Notes: generated from the sequence alone by a model not told the origin. A stretch of DNA of 64,000 bases from Limnohabitans sp. T6-20 (GCF_003063505.1 NZ_NERW01000001.1:984501-1048500), one strand, 5' to 3'. Shown: positions 1-8,845, counted from the first letter of the stretch. Numbers and translations: made by a program.

Positions 1-92
1 GCAAGGTATTGGATTTTCATAGGGCGTTGTGTCAGGCCGTTTCGATGCCCAACATATTACGCGGATGGTGCCCATGGCCCCGCTTGGTGGGC

Positions 93-2777
93 TTAAGCGG
101 TATCAGCGATGCGCTCGTTGACCGGCACCAGCCGCGCCATTTCGTTTTTCAGTGTTTCCAGTGAAATGGGTTTAGAAACGTAACCGTCCATGCCGCACGC
201 GATGTAACTTTCCCGATCCCCCTTCAGGGCATTGGCTGTCACGGCAATGATGGGGGTTAGCGGCATTTGGCGGGCCGCTTCGTGTTCGCGGATCAGCCGG
301 GTCGCTTCAATGCCGCCCATCTCGGGCATCTGAATGTCCATCAGGACCACATCAAAGGCATTTTGGGTGAAGGCTTCGACGGCCTCCACGCCATTGTTGG
401 CCAGCGTGACGGTGTAGCCCATGCGGTTGAGCAAAATGGTTTGCAAGGTCTGGTTGATGAAGGTGTCTTCGGCCAGCAAGGCTTTGCGCTGCGGTGGTGG
501 CTGAGTGGTCTCAGCCGCACTGGTTGCCGGCTGTGCGGGTGCGCAGGGCGTGAGTTGACGGTTGAACGCCGCGATCAGCTCTTGTGGATCGACCGGCTTG
601 ATCAGAAAGTCCTGGATGCCCATGGCCTGAACCTCTTCAGGGCTGATCTGTTCACTCAAGGCCCCCATCATGACAAGGGTCAATTCACTGCAATGGCGCA
701 TTTGGCGCAATTGCGTCGCCAGGGCATAGCCATCGATGTCGGGCATGTTGACGTCGATCAGCGCGTAGCGTGCATGTTTGAGTTGAGGATGGTGCAGTGC
801 CTGTGCTGCGTTCTCGCAAGCCAGTGTGCGCAAGCCGGCAGCCGACAAACGTTGCGTCAGGATGACACGGCTGCTGGCGTTGTCATCGACCACGAGCACA
901 CTTTGGCCTGCCAGTTCCGGGTGGAGGCTTTCATCGCGTGTTGCCAGTGTGTGTGCCCGCTGCAATCGGGTGGTGAAGCTGAACGTGCTGCCCTGTCCCA
1001 GTTGGCTTTTGACATGGATGTCACCACCCATCATGCGAACCAGACTGCGGCTGATGGGCAGGCCCAGGCCCGAACCTCCAAAACGGCGTGCTGTGCTGGA
1101 GTCGGCTTGCGTGAAAACATCAAAGATCAGGCTTTGCTTGTCCGCAGGAATGCCAATGCCGGTGTCCCTGATCTCGAAGTTCAGCCAGATGTCCTGTTCG
1201 TTGGGCGGAGATGCCATGCAGGTCACTGTGAGCATGACTTCGCCTTGGGCTGTGAATTTGATGGCGTTCGCCAGCAAATTGGTGATGACTTGCTGCAGGC
1301 GGACAGGGTCACCGACCACCAGATCGGGGACATCGGTTGCGATGTCGCAGACCAATTCCAGGCTTTTTTCTGAAGCGCGCAATGACATGGCGCGGGTGGA
1401 TTGTCTGATCAGACCGTGCAAGGCAAATTCGTGCGGGTCCAGGTGCAGTTTTTGGGCTTCTATTTTGGAAAAATCCAGAATGTCATTGATGACCGCCACC
1501 AGCGATTTGGCGGATGCCGAGACCATGTCCAGGTAGCTGCGCTGCTCGGGGGTCATGCGTGTTTGCAGACACAACTCGGTCATGCCCAGAATGCCGTTCA
1601 TGGGTGTGCGAATTTCGTGGCTCATGTTGGCCAGAAAATGGCTCTTGGACGCATTGGCCGCTTGCGCCGCATCGCGCGCCAGGGCCAAGTCGCTTTCGGC
1701 ACGTATGCGGGCTTCCACAAATTCATTGAAGGCGTGGGCCACGGTCTGAATTTCTGGGCCGCCCAACTCGGTGATCGGGGCGGTTTTGCCGCCTTCACGC
1801 ATTCGCCCAGCCGTGTCGTGCATGGCTTGAGCCAGCTGTTCCAAGGGGCGAATGAGTTTTGAAACAAATCCCCACATCAGGGGCACGAGCGTCAGCATCA
1901 GCAGCAAGGTGATGGCGATCATCTTGGTGTAGAGATCGTCGATCGGTGCGAACGCTTCTGTCGAGGGAATCACCGAGGCGATGATCCAGTCGGTGGTCTT
2001 GAGCCGTTTGAAAGTGAAAAGCCCTTGAAGCCCGCGTGTGGTGGTGCCTTCCTGGGTGCCTTCAAAGCCTTGAATGGCATTTTCGAACGGGATGTTGCTG
2101 CTGTTTTCGGGAACCTTTTTCAGGATCAGGCTGGTGTCCGGGTGGGCAATGCGCACCCGGTCCTGGGTGACCAAATAGTAATAGCCTGCTTTGCCGTTTT
2201 TGCGGTCGGCGATCGAGCCCAGCAAGTTGGGTTTGTAGAGGTTGAGCACCCCGCCCAGTATGCCGACCAGTTGCTGATGCTTGTCAAAGATGGGGGCTGC
2301 CACGACCACAATGGGCTGCTGTGTTGCCCGACCCAAAATGGGTTTCGAGATCACCGGGGCGTGGGTCTTGATCACGCCCTGGATGTAATCCCGGGAAGAC
2401 ATGTCCAACGTGCGTCGTCCGGGTTTGACGGGCCAGTCCACCAGCAAAACCCCTTTGGCATCGAAGATGTAGAGGTCGTCATAGACGGTGAGCAAAGCAT
2501 GCTCTCGTTGTAGGAGTTGTTCCAGTTGGCCCAAGTCGTTCATGGGCCCTGCGGGCACATGCATGGCGACCTCGGACAGCATGTCCATGCTGTCTTGCAA
2601 GCGTTCATCCAGGTTGCCGGCAACGCTGGTGAGCTGGCGAAATTCGTGGGTTTCAATGCGCTCAACGATGTCGCTGCGCAAGACGTAAAACTGCATGCTC
2701 AGCTGCACCAATAAAAGCAGCAATCCCATGGCCATGACGCTCAAGGACAGTTGCAGTTTGATGCTGAGCTTGTTCAT
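93..2777 (-). CDS. Hybrid sensor histidine kinase with two receiver domains
   Basis: 894-aa membrane sensor kinase that should autophosphorylate and relay to its own receivers. A membrane helix at about residues 10-30 is followed by a periplasmic Cache-like sensor to about 280, a second helix at about 285-306, and a HAMP-like linker. HisKA contains the H box SHEIRTPMNG (His387). HATPase has the N box NLLANAIKFT and the G boxes DTGIGIP and GGSGLGLPIS. The first receiver has YALIDVNMPD and the second VVLMDIQMPE, both with the phospho-acceptor Asp. There is no Hpt domain and no partner regulator in the window, so the output is unknown. The AT-rich stretch upstream (about 2835-2885) probably holds its promoter. 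Confidence 0.93.
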   Translation of the reverse strand: MNKLSIKLQLSLSVMAMGLLLLLVQLSMQFYVLRSDIVERIETHEFRQLTSVAGNLDERLQDSMDMLSEVAMHVPAGPMNDLGQLEQLLQREHALLTVYDDLYIFDAKGVLLVDWPVKPGRRTLDMSSRDYIQGVIKTHAPVISKPILGRATQQPIVVVAAPIFDKHQQLVGILGGVLNLYKPNLLGSIADRKNGKAGYYYLVTQDRVRIAHPDTSLILKKVPENSSNIPFENAIQGFEGTQEGTTTRGLQGLFTFKRLKTTDWIIASVIPSTEAFAPIDDLYTKMIAITLLLMLTLVPLMWGFVSKLIRPLEQLAQAMHDTAGRMREGGKTAPITELGGPEIQTVAHAFNEFVEARIRAESDLALARDAAQAANASKSHFLANMSHEIRTPMNGILGMTELCLQTRMTPEQRSYLDMVSASAKSLVAVINDILDFSKIEAQKLHLDPHEFALHGLIRQSTRAMSLRASEKSLELVCDIATDVPDLVVGDPVRLQQVITNLLANAIKFTAQGEVMLTVTCMASPPNEQDIWLNFEIRDTGIGIPADKQSLIFDVFTQADSSTARRFGGSGLGLPISRSLVRMMGGDIHVKSQLGQGSTFSFTTRLQRAHTLATRDESLHPELAGQSVLVVDDNASSRVILTQRLSAAGLRTLACENAAQALHHPQLKHARYALIDVNMPDIDGYALATQLRQMRHCSELTLVMMGALSEQISPEEVQAMGIQDFLIKPVDPQELIAAFNRQLTPCAPAQPATSAAETTQPPPQRKALLAEDTFINQTLQTILLNRMGYTVTLANNGVEAVEAFTQNAFDVVLMDIQMPEMGGIEATRLIREHEAARQMPLTPIIAVTANALKGDRESYIACGMDGYVSKPISLETLKNEMARLVPVNERIADTA

Positions 2778-2928
2778 GCGTGATCAGAAAAGGGCCTTTG
2801 TGGGTAACCAGAGGCTTATGGGCTTGTGAGGGTTGCAATTTTAATGTTCCAGTTAATATTTTTTAACTTAAATACTCACAAAAACAAGTCTCTTGGTCAT
2901 CTCGCACAGGTGCTTTAAGGGAAAACCC

Positions 2929-2958
2929 TTGACGCATGGGCTTGCTCATTCATTTAAC
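2929..2958 (+). promoter_or_regulatory. Candidate hpaR promoter
   Basis: TTGACG (2929-2934) is followed 18 bp later by TTTAAC (2953-2958), a weak sigma70-like pair. The predicted start falls at about 2964-2970, at or near the hpaR ATG (2970), so the mRNA may be leaderless. This fits the lack of a clear Shine-Dalgarno before that ATG. The -10 lies inside the large palindrome, so a bound repressor would block polymerase. Confidence 0.4.
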
Positions 2959-2982
2959 ATGTTAAATAAATGAGCAAGCCCA
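2937..2982. promoter_or_regulatory. 46-bp near-perfect palindrome over the hpaR start: candidate HpaR operator
   Basis: The two 23-bp arms match at 22 positions; only the pair 2951/2968 is mismatched, and there is no loop. The core ATTTAACATGTTAAAT (2952-2967) is perfect. The right arm contains the hpaR ATG at 2970 and its first four codons. E. coli HpaR is known to bind palindromic operators in its own control region, so this is most likely the autoregulatory site. Transcribed in full, it would also bury the start codon in a hairpin. Confidence 0.7.
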
Positions 2983-3461
2983 CCCCCTTCGTTCACCGCA
3001 ACCTGCCGCGACTGCTGCTGCAGGCACGCGAGGCCGTCATGGCCCACACGCGCCCCAGCCTGCGCGAGCATGCCTTGTCTGACCAGCAGTGGCGCGTGCT
3101 GCGCGTGCTCGGCGAGCACGCCCATGAGCGCGGTGGCATCGAGACTGGCCGTGTGGCCCGCGAGGCCTATTTGCTAGGCCCCAGCCTGACGGGCGTGCTC
3201 TCACGCATGGAGCGTGATGGCCTGATCGCCCGCGAGCGCTGCCCGCAAGACGCCCGCCGCACTGTGGTGCGCGCCACCGCTTTGGGGCTGGACAAGGTGC
3301 AGGCGCTGTCGCAAACCATTGAGGCGCACTACCAGTGGATGGAGCAGCAGCTGGGCAAAGACAAGCTGGGCCAGCTGTACGCGCTGCTCGACGAAGTGAT
3401 CGCGCTCGAAACCCCTGAAATCGAAACGCCAGAAGAGCTGGCCGAGGAAGAAGAACGATGA
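2970..3461 (+). CDS. hpaR: HpaR, MarR-family regulator of homoprotocatechuate degradation
   Basis: 163-aa MarR-type winged-helix regulator. N-terminal LLLQAREAVM, then LSDQQWRVLRVL and the recognition segment LLGPSLTGVLSRMERDGLI, follow E. coli HpaR closely; the acidic tail from about residue 145 is extra. HpaR normally represses the hpa meta-cleavage genes until the aromatic ligand is present. It is the first gene of the cluster and its stop overlaps the start of hpaG1 by 4 bp (ATGA), so regulator and enzymes are co-transcribed. The start lies inside a large palindrome without an obvious ribosome-binding site. Confidence 0.93.
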   Translation: MSKPTPFVHRNLPRLLLQAREAVMAHTRPSLREHALSDQQWRVLRVLGEHAHERGGIETGRVAREAYLLGPSLTGVLSRMERDGLIARERCPQDARRTVVRATALGLDKVQALSQTIEAHYQWMEQQLGKDKLGQLYALLDEVIALETPEIETPEELAEEEER

Positions 3462-4090
3462 ATCCGTGGACACCCCGGGGCACGGTGTACGGCACCCTGC
3501 TCAACTTCCGCCGCGAATGGGACCTTTGGGCCCCGCGCATGACGCAAGACCCGCACAAGGCTGCGCCCCAAGCGCCTGTGCTTTACGTCAAGACGGCCAA
3601 CACATTCAGCCCCGCTGGACAAGACCTGTTGCTGCAAGACGGCGTGAGCGAAGTCGACATCGGCGCCACGCTGGGCTTGGTCATCGGGGACGACGGCCAG
3701 GTGGCTGGCGCTGCGCTGCTGTGCGACTGGTCGGTGCCGCACGCGAGCTACTACCGCCCGCCGGTCAAATTCCGTTGCCGCGATGGCTTTCTGGCTTTGC
3801 CGCAGCAGGCCACAAAAGGCAAAGTGGCCGATTGGGCCGCGCTGCAGATCGAGGTGCGCCGCAACGGTGAATTTGTCCAAACGGTGGATTTGCGCGAGCT
3901 GGTGCGCGATTTGCCCACCTTGTTGGCCGATGTGGGCGAATTCATGACTTTGCAGCCCGGTGACGTGTTGATGGTCGGGACCGATTGCCTGGCCGATGGC
4001 ACGCGCCCGCGTGCGAAAGCGGGGGATCGGGTGGAGATTTCCGCGCTTGGTTTCTCTTCTGTGTCTGTGCAGGTGGGAGGTGCCGCATGA
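3458..4090 (+). CDS. hpaG1: HpaG1: fumarylacetoacetate-hydrolase-family subunit, isomerase/decarboxylase N-terminal half equivalent
   Basis: 210 aa, matching the N-terminal half of E. coli HpaG, which carries out isomerisation and decarboxylation steps of 4-hydroxyphenylacetate degradation. It opens with GTVYGTLLNFRREW, typical of HpaG1, and ends in a FAH-fold segment with FMTLQPGDVLMVGT. In E. coli the two halves are one polypeptide; here they are separate genes with a 4-bp ATGA overlap (4087-4090), so they are probably made together and may form a heteromer. Cytoplasmic. Start fixed by the overlap with the hpaR stop. Confidence 0.88.
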   Translation: MNPWTPRGTVYGTLLNFRREWDLWAPRMTQDPHKAAPQAPVLYVKTANTFSPAGQDLLLQDGVSEVDIGATLGLVIGDDGQVAGAALLCDWSVPHASYYRPPVKFRCRDGFLALPQQATKGKVADWAALQIEVRRNGEFVQTVDLRELVRDLPTLLADVGEFMTLQPGDVLMVGTDCLADGTRPRAKAGDRVEISALGFSSVSVQVGGAA

Positions 4091-4851
4091 AACACGCACG
4101 CATCGCCTGGTCGGGCGCCATCCAGCAAGCGGTCGAGTCCGACGGCCAGTTGCTCATCACCCAAGGCCCGCACAAGGGTCAGCGCGTGGGCTTTGACGAT
4201 GTCGTCTGGTTGCCGCCACTCGCACCCGTGCCGCAAGCGCGCACCGTGATCGCGCTGGGCCTCAACTACGCCGACCACGCCAAAGAACTCGCCTTCAAGG
4301 CGCCTGAAGAACCGTTGGCTTTCATGAAGGGCGATGCCTCACTGATCGGGCACAAGGCTTTGACCAAGCGCCCGGCTGAGGTGGCCTACATGCATTACGA
4401 GTGCGAATTGGCCGTGGTGATCGGTCGCACCGCCCGCCATGTGAAGAAAGCCGATGCGTATGACTACATCGCGGGCTACACCGTGGCCAACGACTACGCC
4501 ATCCGCGACTACCTGGAAAACTGGTACCGCCCCAACCTGCGCGTGAAGAACCGCGATACCTGCACGCCGATTGGCCCGTGGCTGGTGGATGCGGCCGATG
4601 TTCCGAACCCGATGGCGCTCAAGCTGCAGACCACCGTCAACGGCCAAGTGACCCAAAGCGGCAGCACCGCCGACATGATTTTCGACGTGCCCACGCTGAT
4701 TGAATATTTCAGCAGCTTCATGACGCTCAACCCCGGCGATCTGATCCTGACGGGCACGCCCGACGGCATCGTGAACGTGAACCCGGGTGATGTGGTTGTC
4801 ACCGAGATTGAAGGCATCGGCCAACTTACCAACACCCTCGTTTCCATTTGA
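4087..4851 (+). CDS. hpaG2: HpaG2: 5-oxopent-3-ene-1,2,5-tricarboxylate decarboxylase / isomerase half
   Basis: 254-aa FAH-family enzyme matching the C-terminal half of HpaG, acting after HpaE and HpaF: decarboxylation of 5-oxopent-3-ene-1,2,5-tricarboxylate and isomerisation of the product. Visible FAH features are the substrate loop MKGDASL, the acidic metal-ligand strand YECELAVVIGR, the segment ANDYAIRDY and the C-terminal LNPGDLILTGTPDG. I chose the ATG overlapping the hpaG1 stop; an in-frame upstream extension would run through hpaG1 and is not credible. Confidence 0.9.
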   Translation: MKHARIAWSGAIQQAVESDGQLLITQGPHKGQRVGFDDVVWLPPLAPVPQARTVIALGLNYADHAKELAFKAPEEPLAFMKGDASLIGHKALTKRPAEVAYMHYECELAVVIGRTARHVKKADAYDYIAGYTVANDYAIRDYLENWYRPNLRVKNRDTCTPIGPWLVDAADVPNPMALKLQTTVNGQVTQSGSTADMIFDVPTLIEYFSSFMTLNPGDLILTGTPDGIVNVNPGDVVVTEIEGIGQLTNTLVSI

Positions 4852-4854
4852 TTT

Positions 4855-4928
4855 TGTGGGAGGCCGCCCCTGCGGCCGAATGCCAAGCCCACCGCCATTT
4901 CAAACCATTTGGCCGCAGGGGCGGCCTC
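4855..4928. repeat. REPIN-like inverted pair 1
   Basis: Left arm TGTGGGAGGCCGCCCCTGCG (4855-4874, continuing to GGCCGAATG) and right arm CATTTGGCCGCAGGGGCGG (from 4906) face each other across about 23 bp. Both carry the GGCCGC stem type. The element fills the hpaG2-hpaE gap. The right arm ends CCTCTCG instead of the usual CCTCCCACA, so its outer end has decayed. Confidence 0.85.
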
Positions 4929-4948
4929 TCGCAGAGGTCCGCAGCAAC

Positions 4949-6418
4949 ATGAAAATCAACCACCTGATCAACGGCAAAAGCGTCGCGGGCAGCGACTACT
5001 TTGAAACCATCAACCCCGCCACACAAGAAGTGCTGGCCGAAGTCGCCTCGGGCGGTGAAGCGGAAGTGAATGCCGCCGTGGCGGCCGCCAAAGCCGCCTT
5101 CCCCAAGTGGGCAGCCACACCCGCCACCGAGCGCGCCAAGATCATGCGCAAGCTGGGTGATCTGATCACGAAGCATGTGCCCGAGATCGCGGAAACCGAA
5201 ACCCGGGATTGCGGCCAGACCATCAGCCAGACCGGCAAGCAGCTGGTGCCGCGCGCGGCCGACAACTTCCACTACTTTGCCGAGATGTGCACCCGCGTGG
5301 ACGGCCACACCTACCCCACGCCCACGCACCTGAACTACACGCTGTTCCACCCGGTGGGCGTGTGCGCGCTGATCAGCCCGTGGAACGTGCCCTTCATGAC
5401 CGCCACCTGGAAGGTCGCGCCGTGTCTGGCTTTTGGCAACACCGCCGTGCTCAAGATGAGCGAACTCTCGCCCATGACCGCTGCGCGTTTGGGCGAGCTG
5501 GCGCTGGAGGCGGGCGTGCCCCCAGGCGTGCTCAACCTGGTGCACGGCTACGGCAAAGAAGCGGGCGAGCCGCTGGTCTCGCATCGCGATGTGCGCGCCA
5601 TCAGCTTCACCGGCTCCACCGTCACCGGCAACCGCATCGTGCAGAGCGCGGGTCTCAAAAAGTTCAGCATGGAGCTGGGCGGCAAGAGCCCGTTTGTAAT
5701 CTTTGAAGACGCCGACCTGGACCGCGCCCTGGACGCCGCCATCTTCATGATCTTCAGCAACAACGGCGAGCGCTGCACCGCAGGCAGCCGCATCCTGGTG
5801 CAGCAAAGCATCTATGCCGACTTTGCCGCCAAGTTTGCCGAGCGCGCCAAACGCATCACCGTGGGCGACCCACTCGATGAAAAAACCATCGTCGGCCCGA
5901 TGATCAGCAAAGCCCATCTGGCCAAGGTGCGTAACTACATCGAACTGGGCCCCAAAGAAGGCGCAACCTTGCTGTGCGGCGGCGTCGATCGCCCGACCTA
6001 TGCTCCCGAACTGCCGGGGGCCTTGCAAAACGGCAACTTCGTCTGGCCCACGGTGTTTGCCGATGTCGACAACCGCATGCGCATTGCACAAGAAGAAATC
6101 TTTGGCCCGGTGGCCTGCCTGATCCCATTCAAGGACGAGGCCGACGCGATTGAAAAAGCCAACGACATCGAATACGGCTTGAGCAGCTACGTCTGGACCG
6201 AGAACCTGGGCAAGGCGCACCGCGTGGCTGCAGCGGTGGAGGCGGGCATGTGCTTTGTGAACAGCCAGAACGTGCGCGACCTGCGCCAACCCTTCGGTGG
6301 CACCAAGGCCAGCGGCACCGGCCGCGAAGGCGGCACCTGGAGTTACGAAGTGTTCTGCGAACCCAAAAACGTGGCGGTGTCGCTGGGCGGTCACCACATT
6401 CCGCATTGGGGAGTTTGA
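4949..6418 (+). CDS. hpaE: 5-carboxymethyl-2-hydroxymuconate semialdehyde dehydrogenase
   Basis: 489-aa NAD-dependent aldehyde dehydrogenase that oxidises the ring-fission semialdehyde made by HpaD. ALDH signatures are present: cofactor motif FTGSTVTGNR, general-base Glu242 in MELGGKSPF, catalytic Cys276 in NNGERCTAGS and the C-terminal LRQPFGGTKASG. The length is normal. The ATG at 4949 is preceded by AGAGG at 4933-4937; a longer reading frame upstream crosses the REPIN and is not used. hpaD starts 2 bp downstream, indicating translational coupling. Confidence 0.95.
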   Translation: MKINHLINGKSVAGSDYFETINPATQEVLAEVASGGEAEVNAAVAAAKAAFPKWAATPATERAKIMRKLGDLITKHVPEIAETETRDCGQTISQTGKQLVPRAADNFHYFAEMCTRVDGHTYPTPTHLNYTLFHPVGVCALISPWNVPFMTATWKVAPCLAFGNTAVLKMSELSPMTAARLGELALEAGVPPGVLNLVHGYGKEAGEPLVSHRDVRAISFTGSTVTGNRIVQSAGLKKFSMELGGKSPFVIFEDADLDRALDAAIFMIFSNNGERCTAGSRILVQQSIYADFAAKFAERAKRITVGDPLDEKTIVGPMISKAHLAKVRNYIELGPKEGATLLCGGVDRPTYAPELPGALQNGNFVWPTVFADVDNRMRIAQEEIFGPVACLIPFKDEADAIEKANDIEYGLSSYVWTENLGKAHRVAAAVEAGMCFVNSQNVRDLRQPFGGTKASGTGREGGTWSYEVFCEPKNVAVSLGGHHIPHWGV

Positions 6419-6420
6419 CC

Positions 6421-7347
6421 ATGGGCCAACTCGCACTTGCTGCCAAAATCACCCACGTGCCCAGCATGTACCTGAGCGAAATCCCGGGGCCGCGTTTTGG
6501 CACGCGCCAGAGCGCCATCGACGGCCACAAGGAAATCAGCCGCCGTTGCCGCGCCTTGGGCGTGGACACGCTGGTGGTGTTCGACACGCACTGGCTGGTC
6601 AACGCGAACTACCACATCAACTGCGCGCCGCACTTCAAGGGCAGCTACACCAGCAACGAGCTGCCGCACTTCATCAACCACATGGCCTTCGAGTCGCCGG
6701 GCAACCCCGAGCTCGGGCATTTGCTCGCCAAAGTGGCGAACGAGCACGGCGTTGAAACCCTGGCGCACGACAACACCACGCTCGACCCCGAGTACGGCAC
6801 GCTGGTGCCGCTGCGCTACATGAACGAGGACCAGCACTTCAAGGTGGTGTCGGTCTCGGCGCTGTGCATGGTGCATTACCTGAACGACAGCGCCCGCCTG
6901 GGCTGGGCCATGCGCGAAGCCGTGGAAAAGCATTACGACGGCAAGGTGGCCTTTTTGGCCAGCGGCTCGCTCAGTCACCGCTTTGCGCAAAACGGTCTGG
7001 CACCGGAGTTTGCCCACAAGATCTGGAGCCCGTTCCTGGAGCAGCTCGACAAACAGGTCTTGCAGATGTGGGCCAACCGAGAGTGGAGCGTCTTTTGCCA
7101 GATGCTGCCCGAGTACGCCAGCAAGGGCCACGGTGAAGGCTTCATGCACGACACGGCCATGCTGATGGGCGCTTTGGGCTGGACCGCTTACGACGGCGGC
7201 GTGGACATGGTCACGCCGTACTTCGGTGCCAGCGGCACAGGCCAGCTCAACGCGATCTTTGACGTGACCCCGCAGGACGGCGTGCAGGTGCCTGCTGCCG
7301 TGGCCAGCAGCGCCGAGGGTTACACCGCTGTGAGCACAAGGTTATGA
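6421..7347 (+). CDS. hpaD: 3,4-dihydroxyphenylacetate 2,3-dioxygenase
   Basis: 308-aa class III (LigB-type) extradiol dioxygenase that cleaves homoprotocatechuate next to the diol to 5-carboxymethyl-2-hydroxymuconate semialdehyde. It follows E. coli HpaD closely from the first residues: LALAAKITHVPSMYLSE, AIDGHKEISRRC, VFDTHWLVNANYHINC, ASGSLSHRF and EGFMHDTAMLMGALGW, which contain the expected histidines and acids of the Fe/Mn site. The start is the ATG 2 bp after the hpaE stop; the frame is open further upstream but only as a shadow of hpaE. Confidence 0.95.
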   Translation: MGQLALAAKITHVPSMYLSEIPGPRFGTRQSAIDGHKEISRRCRALGVDTLVVFDTHWLVNANYHINCAPHFKGSYTSNELPHFINHMAFESPGNPELGHLLAKVANEHGVETLAHDNTTLDPEYGTLVPLRYMNEDQHFKVVSVSALCMVHYLNDSARLGWAMREAVEKHYDGKVAFLASGSLSHRFAQNGLAPEFAHKIWSPFLEQLDKQVLQMWANREWSVFCQMLPEYASKGHGEGFMHDTAMLMGALGWTAYDGGVDMVTPYFGASGTGQLNAIFDVTPQDGVQVPAAVASSAEGYTAVSTRL

Positions 7348-7356
7348 ACTTCCCCC

Positions 7357-7429
7357 GTAGGTCGGCGGCTTCAGCCCCGACATGGACCTTTACCAAACCC
7401 CCAATGTCGGACCTGAAGGTCCGACCTAC
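7357..7429. repeat. REPIN-like inverted pair of a different sequence family
   Basis: Outer arms GTAGGTCGG (from 7357) and CCGACCTAC (to 7429) enclose two hairpin units, GGCTTCAGCC and ACCTGAAGGT, with CCGACATG/CAATGTCGG inside. The sequence differs from the CCCCTG/CAGGGG family elsewhere in the window, but the overall architecture and 73-bp length are the same. It fills the hpaD-hpaF gap. Confidence 0.8.
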
Positions 7430-7441
7430 AAAGACAGATCA

Positions 7442-7873
7442 ATGCCCCACCTTGTGATCCTTTACACCGGCCAGCTCGACTACGAAGTCAGCATGACCGC
7501 CCTGTGCCGCCAGTTGGCGGATGCCATGCTCACCGTCCAGGACGAGGAAGGCAAACAGGTCTTTCCGACCGGCGGCACGCGTGTGCTGGCCTACCCCGCG
7601 CCGCATTACGCGGTGGCCGATGGCGGCGCAGCCGGGCGTGAGGCTGCGGGCACGGGCGACTACGCCTTTGTGTACCTGAACGTGCGCATGGGCCGGGGCC
7701 GCAGCGAGGCCACACAGCAGCACGCTGGGCAAACATTGCTTGAAGTGGCCAAGGCCTTCTTTGCGCCCGTGATGGCGCAGCGCCACATCGGCATCACGCT
7801 GCAGATCGACGTTGGGCCTGAAGTGTTTGATGCGAAGCACAGCAACATCCATCCGCTGTTCAACAAGGCCTGA
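7442..7873 (+). CDS. hpaF: 5-carboxymethyl-2-hydroxymuconate Delta-isomerase
   Basis: 143-aa CHMI family protein of the tautomerase superfamily; it moves the double bond of 5-carboxymethyl-2-hydroxymuconate, the product of HpaE. The start MPHLVILYT places a proline at position 2, which becomes the catalytic N-terminal Pro after Met removal. Supporting segments are FVYLNVRMGRGRS and the C-terminal LQIDVGPEVFDAKHSN. Upstream in-frame codons pass through the repeat at 7357-7429, so the ATG at 7442 is preferred. Same operon as hpaD, 94 bp downstream. Confidence 0.92.
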   Translation: MPHLVILYTGQLDYEVSMTALCRQLADAMLTVQDEEGKQVFPTGGTRVLAYPAPHYAVADGGAAGREAAGTGDYAFVYLNVRMGRGRSEATQQHAGQTLLEVAKAFFAPVMAQRHIGITLQIDVGPEVFDAKHSNIHPLFNKA

Positions 7874-7894
7874 CATGCAAGCGATCCTGACTTG

Positions 7895-7967
7895 TGTAGG
7901 GGCGAGCCCCTGCTCGCGAATGCCGGACGATCCAACCACCTTTCGCGCGCAGGGGCGCGCTCCCACA
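7895..7967. repeat. REPIN-like inverted pair 2
   Basis: Left arm TGTAGGGGCGAGCCCCTGCT (7895 onward, then CGCGAATG) and right arm TTTCGCGCGCAGGGGCGCGC followed by TCCCACA (to 7967). The stems differ between arms (CGAG against CGCG), each self-complementary. 73 bp, in the hpaF-hpaH gap. Confidence 0.85.
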
Positions 7968-7980
7968 GGGTTTCTGCACC

Positions 7981-8796
7981 ATGTTTGATGATCCATTGAT
8001 CCAACAGCTCGCACACGAGCTGCACCAGTCCGAAAAGTCCCGGGTGCAGATCGAGCACTTTTCCAAGCGCTACCCGGGCATGACGATCGAAGACGGCTAC
8101 CGCATCAACCGAGCGTGGATGCAGATCAAGTTCGCCGAAGGGCGAAAGATGATCGGCCACAAGATCGGGCTGACGAGTCGCGCCATGCAGGTCTCCAGCC
8201 AGATCGACGAGCCCGATTACGGCACGCTGCTCGACAACATGCGTTACGACTGCACGCCCGGTCAGGTGCTGGACATTCCTTTCACGAATTTCATCGCGCC
8301 GCGTGTCGAGGTGGAGCTGGCTTTCATCCTCAAAAAAGAACTGCGCGGCCCCAACGTGACGGTAGAGCAGGTGCTGGATGCCACCGAGTACGTGACGCCT
8401 GCGATCGAGATCATCGATTCGCGCATCGAACAGTTCGACCGCCACACCAAGGTCATGCGCAAGGTGTTTGACACCATCAGCGACAACGCCGCCAACGCGG
8501 GCATCGTGCTGGGGGCCAAACGGGTCGATCCTTTGACCACCGACTTGCCCTGGTGCGGTGCGGTGCTGCGCCAGAACGGCGCGGTCGAAGAAACCGGGCT
8601 GGCAGCGGGCGTGCAAGGCCACCCGGCCGTGGGCATCGCCTGGTTGGCCAACAAGCTTGCGCCTTGGGGCGAGCACTTGCAAGCGGGCGAAATTGTGCTC
8701 GCCGGTTCGTTCACCAAACCCGCACCCGCCAAAGTGGGCGATGTGTTCGACGCCGACTACGGTCCGCTGGGCAAGTTGGAGTTCCGCTTTGTTTGA
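7981..8796 (+). CDS. hpaH: 2-oxo-hept-4-ene-1,7-dioate hydratase
   Basis: 271-aa hydratase of the MhpD/HpaH group (FAH-fold superfamily) that adds water to 2-oxohept-4-ene-1,7-dioate to give 4-hydroxy-2-oxoheptanedioate, the HpaI substrate. Recognisable stretches are the N-terminal helix bundle, [29 protein letters not shown] with metal-ligand acids, and the C-terminal [11 protein letters not shown]. Full length. It sits between hpaF and hpaI as expected for the pathway, separated from each by a palindromic element. Confidence 0.94.
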   Translation: MFDDPLIQQLAHELHQSEKSRVQIEHFSKRYPGMTIEDGYRINRAWMQIKFAEGRKMIGHKIGLTSRAMQVSSQIDEPDYGTLLDNMRYDCTPGQVLDIPFTNFIAPRVEVELAFILKKELRGPNVTVEQVLDATEYVTPAIEIIDSRIEQFDRHTKVMRKVFDTISDNAANAGIVLGAKRVDPLTTDLPWCGAVLRQNGAVEETGLAAGVQGHPAVGIAWLANKLAPWGEHLQAGEIVLAGSFTKPAPAKVGDVFDADYGPLGKLEFRFV

Positions 8797-8845
8797 GCCG
8801 TTGAATACGTCTTCAGTGGCTCCGTTTTGCGATAGCGGGAGGCTG

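Noticed and set aside
1..20. Possible start of a further minus-strand gene (ATG at 20-18, then Lys-Ile-Gln-Tyr).
   Set aside because: Only six codons lie inside the window, with no clear ribosome-binding site, so it cannot be supported.
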